DNA of 64,000 nt from the NCBI RefSeq assembly GCF_037975245.1, contig NC_092579.1, positions 18,367,678 to 18,431,677 on the forward strand, in the 5' to 3' direction. This document shows, in pieces, positions 14,501 to 24,431 of this stretch. The stretch comes from Apostichopus japonicus (lineage: Eukaryota > Echinodermata > Holothuroidea > Aspidochirotida > Stichopodidae). Both the position numbers and the translations under genes were made by a program. Position 1 is the stretch's first letter; each line of letters opens with the position of its first letter. The notes beneath the pieces were generated by a model that was not told where the DNA came from, searched no databases, and saw nothing but the letters and a program-made list of their open reading frames with translations.

Positions 14501-17500
14501 TTTTTTTATTTGTTTATTTATTTGTTTTATCACAAAAAAATATTAAAAAAATAAATACAATGTGACAAAGTACAGTGTGATACTAATATGTACAAGAAAA
14601 CTATTCCAAACTGTGACTTTCAAAACCGTATCTTGATATCTTATCCTTTACTCGAGACACCACTGTATTTTGATTGCATGGATCTATTTTGGATGTCTAA
14701 TCATACGATTCTTCCCAACAATGGCTCACCGTGGGTGCTCTGTGATGTCATAATGGCAAATGTTGTTCAAAGGAGTAACTTTCCTATCAACTTTTTGTTT
14801 TTGTTGATCTATCCTTGAAACCCGATAATATTTTTAATGTTTGCGTAGCTGTCACTGTTTGTCTGTTTGAATGATACTTTTTCGTGGAAATACAAGTTTT
14901 CCTCTGCGAATAAATGAGTTGATTATTATCCCGCAATAAACAAACAAACAATGATGACATTATTGCATTCTGTTGTTGCCAGGTGCATTCACAAATAACC
15001 ACCTTCTTTGAACAGGAAAAAAAAGCATATCTTTTGCCATACAAAATGCTGTAATGGTGTGGTTTTTGACCTAGAAAAACAGAAAATTACCAGTACTTTT
15101 CATTAGGTAATCAACTGTGGCAACCGGAAATCCCTGTAATACAGAAATACAGTATCCTTTAAACAGACTTGGTTGAAATTCCAATATCTTGTTTATTTCT
15201 GCCGAGTTTATTAGAAGCAAATTTGTATTTCTAGGTTTTCAAGTTTTGTGAATTATAGTTTTATTTCATTTAGAACTTTGCCTTCCTTTTATTGTGAGAT
15301 TTAGTTTCAGTAGTGCTAATAGAATGTACACTGTACAGTATACAGTACATTATCCGAGCAACAAGTACGATAAAGTGAACAGTTGTAAACAAGTACGATG
15401 ACGTGAACACTTGTTAACGACTACAATTACGTGAACACTTGTTAGCAAGTTTGATTAAGTATACAGTTGAAAACAAGTTCAGAATAGTTTTGCCCTTTTT
15501 TTTTTTTAACTTCCTGCCTCAAATATGTATCAAAGACCTTGTGGAATAACTTATATATGAGCAGTCATTTTCTGAACTCAAGCAGAAAGGAAGCTTGGAC
15601 AAAGAGTCAATTCGGAACAAAGACCTCACAAATTGTTATTTTTTCTTTTCCAATTTTTTTTCTTGGGGGAAAATTTCTGTCTTTATTATCGGCGAAATAG
15701 CTTTGTTTACGAGACGGATTGTCTACCCAACTAGGAACTAATGATGAAAACCTAGAAATACCACAGGCTGAGGTTTCTTCAGGATCAAATGTTTTCATGA
15801 TATTGTACGTTATAGAAACTGTAGTTTTAACCACAAACAAAACAAAACTGAGGTTGGTTGTTATGTTTTTTGTAAGTTCAATCTAAGTACCTTTTCATTA
15901 AGTTAAAGAGTTTTGACAAAAACGTAAACAGTTTGAGGTAGCTTGCTTTGAACAATGCATTTTAGTTCAAGTAAATGTCCTTCAGTTTGACTAGAGTGAG
16001 AGTAAGCTATATTTTCAGTTCATCGTGAGGGAATTAATGATAATAGTTGCTAACTAGTCACAAACTCTAATTGTGACCTTACAAAGCTCTGTAGGGGACA
16101 AGATAAAAATGTTTTTTCATTGCATTCGTACGTAATAATACTACGTACGTATGCATTAATTATCACATAGGTACGTAATAATACTACGTAGGTACGAATG
16201 TATGTGATATGCATTACGTACATACGTACGCGATATGTATTAAGTAATTATGTGAAAATACTACGTATGTGCGTACGTAGTATCATTATGTACGTACGTA
16301 CGTAATAAATTTATTTTTCCAATATTTTTAAAATTTGACCATGTCCTCTCTAGAGCTTCATATAGTATTCCTAATGTTTCCTGTTTTCTGCCATTTTTGT
16401 TTCCATATTTTATATTTGACCATGTCCTCTCTAGAGCTTCATACTGTATGAGCCTACTGTCAGTATTCCTAATGTTACCTGTTTCGACTTCCAGTATTGT
16501 TTTCTTGTGGCTCACTGTAGCCTGGTTTGTACTGCTGTGGGGTCATGGGTAGTGTGGGGATGGGGTGAAGGGGTCTTACGTGCCATCAGCATGTTTTTCT
16601 GTCAGTCCTCTTGGTTGTGTTTGTCCGTATTTCTTGTTCTCTGGGGACTTCTTTAGTCTTCTTAAACTTTGCGAGCAATCACTGGTCAATTATTTACTAG
16701 TAGCTACAGCTACTGTTTGACCTACTCTATAATATATATACAATTTATTTTATTTATCATATCTCCTCCGTCATTAGTGACGTTATTTCTTTCTCTTATA
16801 CGATTGATTTATTGATGGATATGATTGATTAATAGACTAAATTATTGAAACATGTAACAGAAACATTGAAATGGTCCTAGTATGTGTGATCCTTGATTTT
16901 GCAGCAAGAACATTTAAAACAGCAAACATTCAAGTTTTTTCGTCAATCATCAGTTTTCAGCGTAACCAATTAATGATTAAGCCTATTTCTGAAACATGAA
17001 ATTAAAATCGTATATGAACCTTTGGTCTTGAATTATGTGTGTACATTTAACTGAAAGAGCTTGTTAACGTACACCTGCCTACATTTATGGGTAAAGATCA
17101 GTAAAAAGTGACTGATATTAAAGCAGGGCTGATGATGTACGTATGAGGCCAAACCAGGGGAACCTGTGATGGAATATATTTATGAAATATTGTCATACTT
17201 GTTTGTCATGGAGTAACATTTTGATTTCCTTCAAAGAAGGGATGAATTGACATAATTAGTTTTAACCAAGGAAATTTGTATAATGCATATCTGTGGTTAC
17301 AGTGGTTGGAAGCATAATGCTGTTATACGTGCCATAAACCCCTTGGAATGCAGTTTTATTATCAGACAGGTCTGTTCAAATAGTGTTACAAAATACAGTA
17401 TGACAACACATAAAATCTGTCCTGTATTTGAACTAGATTGTTTTCTTCAGCATTTTTTTAATTATGCTGGCATTGTCTCTCAGAAATTCATGTCAGACTT

Positions 17501-20500
17501 TTATTTTTTATCTTTCTTCTTTCTGTTTTGCAGAGACTTGAAACCCGAGAATATTCTCCTCAATGAAGATATGCATATTCAAATCACAGATTTTGGGACT
17601 GCCAAGATTCTAGATTCTAATGCCAAAGAAGGTAAAATTGGGTTTAATTTATCCCTCAGTTTGAATACTTCTAATCTCAGCGTCGACACCCAACTCACTC
17701 TCTGTGCTTGTGAGTTCACGCCAGTCATGTAGAGTACTACAGCAATGTGTGACAGAGTTGACCCATCAGGGGATGGGAAAGGGTGGGGAGAGGGGTGGGG
17801 AGAGGGGTGGGGAGAGGGGTGGGGAGAGGGGTGGGGAGAGGGGTGGGATAAAGAAAAGTGTACCTAACTATGTGAGAAAAGCCAGCCTGGATGGAATGAT
17901 GTGTGTGTTATGGGTTTTATTTTTGTTATTTGAGATACATTATTAGTCTCACTCTCTACACTGGATAGTAACTATGGTAACACGTTACTGGAAACGTGAC
18001 AACTTAGGCACTCAGGTCTTATTTGCTTCTGCCTGGAGCACCGCACCTGTCGCCATGTAAACGAACATTTGCAGAAAATATATTTTATGATAGGTTGTTG
18101 CATTATTTGTCCTGATAGATGTTTGATACACCGAGGAGGGAAAAAACAAATTGGATATATATTTCATAACAAAACTTGTTTACTTCCATTGCAAAAACAA
18201 AATATTGTTCTCATGTAATATTATGCTCTGCCTATGACTGGCATACTTTGCATGCAAGAAAAAAATGGTAATTATTAACTTACATCATGCATTCTAGTTA
18301 CCAGCATATTTCACTCTATTTTTTTCTTTTTGTTGTTGTTGAAAAGATGAAGTCTTAATTGCCTTCATTAGTTAACTGATATTATGAAGTTCAATTAGAG
18401 TGACCCAACTGGAAAGCTAATTTAAGAATTTATTGAAAACACAAAAACCAACTACTTTTAAGCCCTATATAAAAATCATGCACTGAATGAGCATTAGTCG
18501 ATTTGGGGGCCTATCTTATATATCGTCCCTTGTTTCACGCACTGACAAATATGCAAATTATTTTATTTTGTTTTACGTAGTGACGAATGTTTTTAGAACA
18601 TTTATATGCCCTTAAAATTGTTCTACATCCTTTAAATTTGAAACGTCTATAAACTATAATTTGTTTTCTGTAACATAAATCTATAGATACTGTTTAAAAG
18701 GTATTATTTGTGATCAAACATTCAGTTGCAAAGCAGTGAATTGCTTTGGATCGTGATAAATAACTTTCTAACATTCGTCAGTATGCGAAACAAGGGACGA
18801 TATTTTCCCCTTTTACACAATGCCTACTATACCGACTATTTAGTAACAATTAGCATTTACAGTGTTCTGAAAAACTGCCAACGCACAAGTCACACGGGTG
18901 ATTTTTATGGCCTTTTTAGAATTTTGATTCTTCTACACAACACTCTGCTTCATTAAGCCACATATTATCATTTAACAGTGCTGACACACAAGTCTTCGGT
19001 GTTAACGAGAAGTACCCTTCAAAATCACACAAAGTCATTCAGGCTGGAGGTTTTATTTGTGTCTTTCTCATCATATCAAGCTCATCTGCGCCCACAGACG
19101 GCTGAAAGTTCACCAAAAGCTATGTCACAGTTGTTTATACTTCTCGCCCGTTGTCAATAATGACTTTGTTTGCACTGAAGATGATTCTAGAGATACAGTA
19201 CAGTACCACTGAAGCTTAGCTAAATAGCAGTACTGTAGATTCCATCCTGTTTTTCTGACAAAAATAAGTTCCACGTAACCCAAGGAACCGTTTCCTATTT
19301 GGAAAAGAATATCATTGATGAGGGTGTGGGAGAAGAGGAGGAGGAGGTGGGAGGATGAGAGAACGGGGCGGGGGAGGGGCGTAATGATTCGCAGTTGATT
19401 CTCACGGAAACAAAGCTTTTTGTGCTTTTGTGGGGGATATGTCTACTTTTGTCGTTCGAAAAGTGCCTGCTGTAGCAAAGTTATTAGAGACATGACAAAT
19501 ATTTGCATCTAGTTTATATAACCTACAGTATATGTTAAACATTACATGTCTGTTGCTAATGGGGAAATTCAGATGACAATGTGACAATTTTAGAGTTGTT
19601 TCACATAGACTGCAGTAATATTGGACAGTGTGATTCATGATGATTTCATAATAATAATGGCTCCGTGTGAACTGGAATTTTTAACGTAGATAAAATAAAA
19701 ATAATATGGACAGAAACTTCTCAATCATGAGCAGCTGGGCAAATCAAAACATTTTAGGATAAATGTTGTCCAAATCAGGGCAAATATTTAAGGGATATTT
19801 TGCTGGTTGACCATCAGACAACCTGGCTTTACATATTAGTTGCCTGAACAGCAAATTTTGGTTGTCTGAAGAAAATGTACAGTAGCAAAATAACACAGAG
19901 TTATCAATATAATTTACACTTTAAGAGAGGTGTGTAGCTTTGGTGAATGGCAGCACAATATGTACAATGTAGGAGAGATGTGTTGGTTTGGTGAATAGAA
20001 CAGCAATATGTAACACCTTAGGAGAGATGTGTAGGTTTGGTGAATAGCACACGAATATGTACACTGTAAGAGAGATGTGTAGGTTTTGGTGAATAGAACA
20101 GCAACATGTACACTGTAGGAGAGATGAGTAACCCAGTTTACCAATGTGTTGTTAAAAACGTAAACTATGAGGGTATCCCATCACGTGGGAGAAAGTGGCT
20201 AGTAAAGATTATTTATGAGATATTTTTAATTCAACATTTACAGTAGAAACAGACAGACGATAAAGGCAAATTTTCTGGAACTTCAAAACTAGTAATCTCA
20301 CAGTCCTCTTATCAACAATTTATCCAAATATTTTCTTTTTACCCCACAGTACGTGCAAATTCTTTCGTGGGAACAGCACAATATGTGTCTCCGGAACTTC
20401 TGACGGAAAAGTCTGTTTCCAAAAGGTCAGTTATTATCCACGTCTTCGTTTGCAAATATCCGTAGGAAATATTCTTGTTAGTGAAGGATACAGATATGCA

Positions 20501-23500
20501 TATGCAAAGGAAATGCGTCATTTATACATTGATGGATATAGCGTTTTAGTGATGCCAAACTGAGGTAATAAAGTGATGACTGTTATCACGTCATGAATAA
20601 ACAGCAGCGTGCTAAATATGCGCAATCAATAACAGTTTATGTTTTTGATTTATGAATATGCAAAAGTTTACTCATAGCTCTGGAATCAATGTTTTAAGGA
20701 GGTACCATGTTGCTGCTGTTTGAATGAAACAACAGTCTTTTTTAGCATAGAAAAATTTTCAAATAATGTTTGATATTCTCTTGAATAATATTTTGATATT
20801 CTTTTCAAATATGCTGATATTCCTTTTGATAATCTCTTTGTGATTGTGCAGCATTGTGTTTTTAACTGGAATCAATGTTTCTATTAAAAAGGGTTCTTAT
20901 TTTTGTATAAAAATGTTGCAGCATAATGAATGAACACAGTGTGCTGTTTACTCAGGATCTTAGTTACATATAACTGGATCATAGCAAAAGGGAACCAGCT
21001 TCAGTTTAAATTCACATTTCAAAGAATGGAAAATTTTAAATAACAACTGATGAAGCAAAGTTTATATTGGGATCTCCAGTAGTACTAAAGTTGTAGTAAC
21101 GTGGTGTACGGTAACTTCGCATGTACCCTAACTGCATGTACTGAGATATGGAATTGTAGCTAGCCAGCTGCACTATGATGATAGCCACGGTGGCTGCCAT
21201 GTTTGAAAGTCAAATTGTAAAACACTTTTTCGAACGCGACGTTGATCCACACCGTCTCAAGGAACCTTTAAATTGCAAGAAGGAGAAATAAATGTTGTAT
21301 TCTGAGGCTCTTTTGTGAATTATTTCAGCCATTTTCTGGAATTATACTGTTAATTGTAACGCATGCAAAATCTATCACATTCTAGTGTGGTCTTATCAAG
21401 GCATCGGTGACATCACATAGTTAAAGGATAAATGTAAACCACGGAGCAAACTCAACAGATATCATCATAACCTATAACCACTAAAATAACCTCTGTTCGG
21501 TTTAGCACGGAGAAGTTACCATAAACCATCCTATACGGGGTTGGCAGTCGTTTTTACATAATCATACCTCACGAATAACTTTCCGTTATTTAAAGTGTTC
21601 TATCATATTATTGTTGTTTTCTTTCTACAGTGCTGATCTTTGGGCGCTAGGATGCATCATATACCAACTGTGTGCAGGTCTACCTCCATTCAGAGGAAAC
21701 AATGAATATCTCATCTTCCAGAAGATCATCAAACTCGAGTATAGTTTCCCAGAAGGGTTCCCAGCCAAAGCTAAAGACTTGGTGGAAAAACTCCTGGTAA
21801 GGTTCTATTCTCACCATTGCAAATAATGTACATGGAAACTTTTACTATGACCCATCGGACCAGTCTTTCAGACCACCCTTCTTAAAAAGCATTTAGTCTA
21901 CCACTGTGTCAAGTAGGAGACTGTATCAAGTAGGAGATTGTAGCAAGTAGGAGGCTATATCAACTAGGAGGCTGTATCAAGTAGGAGGCTATATCTAGTA
22001 GGAGATTATTAGTTTAGGAGAGTATCAAGTACAGTAGGAGACTAACAAGTAGGAGGCTCTAACAAGTACGAGTTTGTAACAAGTAGGATGCTATATCAAG
22101 TTGGAGGTTGCATCTAGTAGGAGACTAACAATTAGGAGGCTGTATCAAGTAGGAGACTATTAATTGAGGAGACTATCAAGTAGGAGACAAGAAGTAGGAG
22201 GCTGTAACAAGTAGAAGACTAACAATTAGGAGGCTGTTACAAGTAGGAGACTGCAACAAGTAGGATGCTATATCAAGTTGGAGGTTGCATCTAGTAGGAG
22301 ACTAACAATTAGGAGGCTGTATCAAGTAGGAGACTATTAATTGAGGAGACTATCAAGTAGGAGACAAGAAGTAGGAGGCTGTAACAAGTAGGAGACTAAC
22401 AATTAGGAGGCTGTATAATGTAGGAGGTTGTATCAAGTGGGAAACTGTATCAAGTATGAGGCAGATTAGTTGAAAAAGTGGTTAAGTTTTGTAGATGATT
22501 AGCTTTGTGACTTTAGTATCTCAGGTTTCTTGTTTTTTTGTGTTCCCTATTTCAGGTCTTGGACCCCAGCAATAGATTAGGTTGTCAAGAGTGTGGAGGT
22601 TTTGAGGCACTGAAGGCTCATCCGTTTTTCGATGGCATTTCATGGGATACGTTGCATCTGGAGACGCCCCCTGCTCTTATACCTTGCACTGTCGTAGATG
22701 GCGAAGAGATTCACAGCGTCTACAATGTAAGTAACTAAGTCATTGGTGATGTCCAGAGCATTATCAGCATCTGTTACTTTGTGGAGATGCCCATGGGTGA
22801 TGGAGAGGAGAGAGGTGGGGAGTAAGAGGAGAAATGGCAGTGAACTAGTTTATATTACAATGCATCATAAAGGCCATATTATTAAAAATTATAATTGGAA
22901 TGTCCTTGGAAAGTTTGAAATTTGACTTTTGAAATTTGAAAATTGACACAATCCCCTGAACTACCAGCAAGGAAAAGTACATATTAATGTTTCCACCAGA
23001 GGGTTGTTACCCATCTCATTCTTCCGATGGAAATCTCCCCCTGCAATTTGTTATTAATCTTACACTTCCCCGACTTGTAACGTCTTCTGCTACGTCCTCT
23101 CTCTTCGGCTGATGCAGGTGGACGACTTTCAAGGCTTTGACGACGGTCTGAGCCAACACTTTGGTCGCATCAACACAGGAGACACAGAAAACGAGCATTC
23201 AGGTAACAGGCCACCGTACAAGTACGTCTTGCAGATAACCGAGGAGGAGAGGAAAGAGAGGATAGAGAAGCAGAGGCGAGAAAACAAGTGGCATAGATTT
23301 GTCCAAGACAACCTAATCCTCAAGATGGGCTTGATCGACAAGAGGAAGGTAAGACTAAGAGGTTTACATCCTTTGGATGATGGCGACATTTCTGTCAGAG
23401 TTTAGAGAGTCTTTGAATTTTGATTCTCATAGCGTTATAGCTCTCTGAACCTAATTTGTACCCCAGCAGGCTCGTCTTTTTGTAGTACAGAAGCAGGGTT

Positions 23501-24391
23501 AGGATCAACAACTTTTTAGTTAAGCAGTGAGTACAGGTTAACCTTTCCCTGCCAAGGTTACGCAGTCGAAATTGCTGAGGTTTTAAGATATCAAGAAGCT
23601 CATCACTTCGTCCACATTTACAATTAAGAACTTGGCAAACAGTTGCCAATATTAACGTCGCTAATCTGGTTATTGCAGAGGTGGGTTGCCCTCTGGAGTA
23701 GAACCTCCTACTCATGAATAATGCATAAGAGCTCTACCAGGCAAGCTTCTGTGCTCATGATCAGTTGGCTCTAGATAGATGGTGGGAACATCTACCCTTT
23801 AGAATCCAACAAGGGCCATTTGGAAACGGTTCCTTGATAAAATGTTTTTATCCTCTCCATGAGGGAGAAGACGTAATAAAGTAAATGGCGGGTGAGACAT
23901 ACGTCATGTCTGCTTCTTATTTGTCCGGTAAATCGGTTTCAAACTTGACTACAATAACAATGCTCTGTGTTACCATTTTAATATAGAGTACATCGGACAA
24001 ATGTTGTGTTTCCTTCTTTAAATTAAAGTTATGATTCAGTATAAATCCATGTCAAGTTCTCTTCAGCTGTAACATTTATTTTGAAAACTACTTTCTTGAG
24101 TTGGCTATCACTTGCTTCATACATAGTGCATATATTTAGCATGTTCTTTCTATCATGTATTGCAATAACTGATCTTGTGTTTATTTGTCTTACCCTTGTT
24201 TACATTAGTTTCATTAATTTATTGATTGAGTAATTGATATATATTTTCTGATTTTGCTTTGACCACTTTTATCCTTGTATTGCTCTGTATGTATCTTATA
24301 TTTGTACTCTGTATGATTTTACTTAAGACCCATTTAAAGTGCTTGAGTAATTCTTTTATGTAAAGAGCTATATAAATAAATAAACATATAT

Positions 24392-24431
<40 letters not shown>

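Larger units (their letters stand above)
14355..17533 (+). other. PDPK1 intron (3,179 nt, U2-type)
   Basis: GTAAGAAA donor and CTGTTTTGCAG acceptor. It contains an imperfect repeat at 15358-15482, an ACGT-palindrome-rich patch at 16121-16310 and a direct duplication at 16332-16490. No gene is seen. Confidence 0.8.
17632..20349 (+). other. PDPK1 intron (2,718 nt, U2-type)
   Basis: GTAAAATT donor (weak at +5) and ACCCCACAG acceptor. It contains a G-rich minisatellite at 17781-17848 and a 49-bp tandem repeat at 19921-20128. A purine-rich patch lies at 19320-19380. No gene is seen. Confidence 0.8.
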
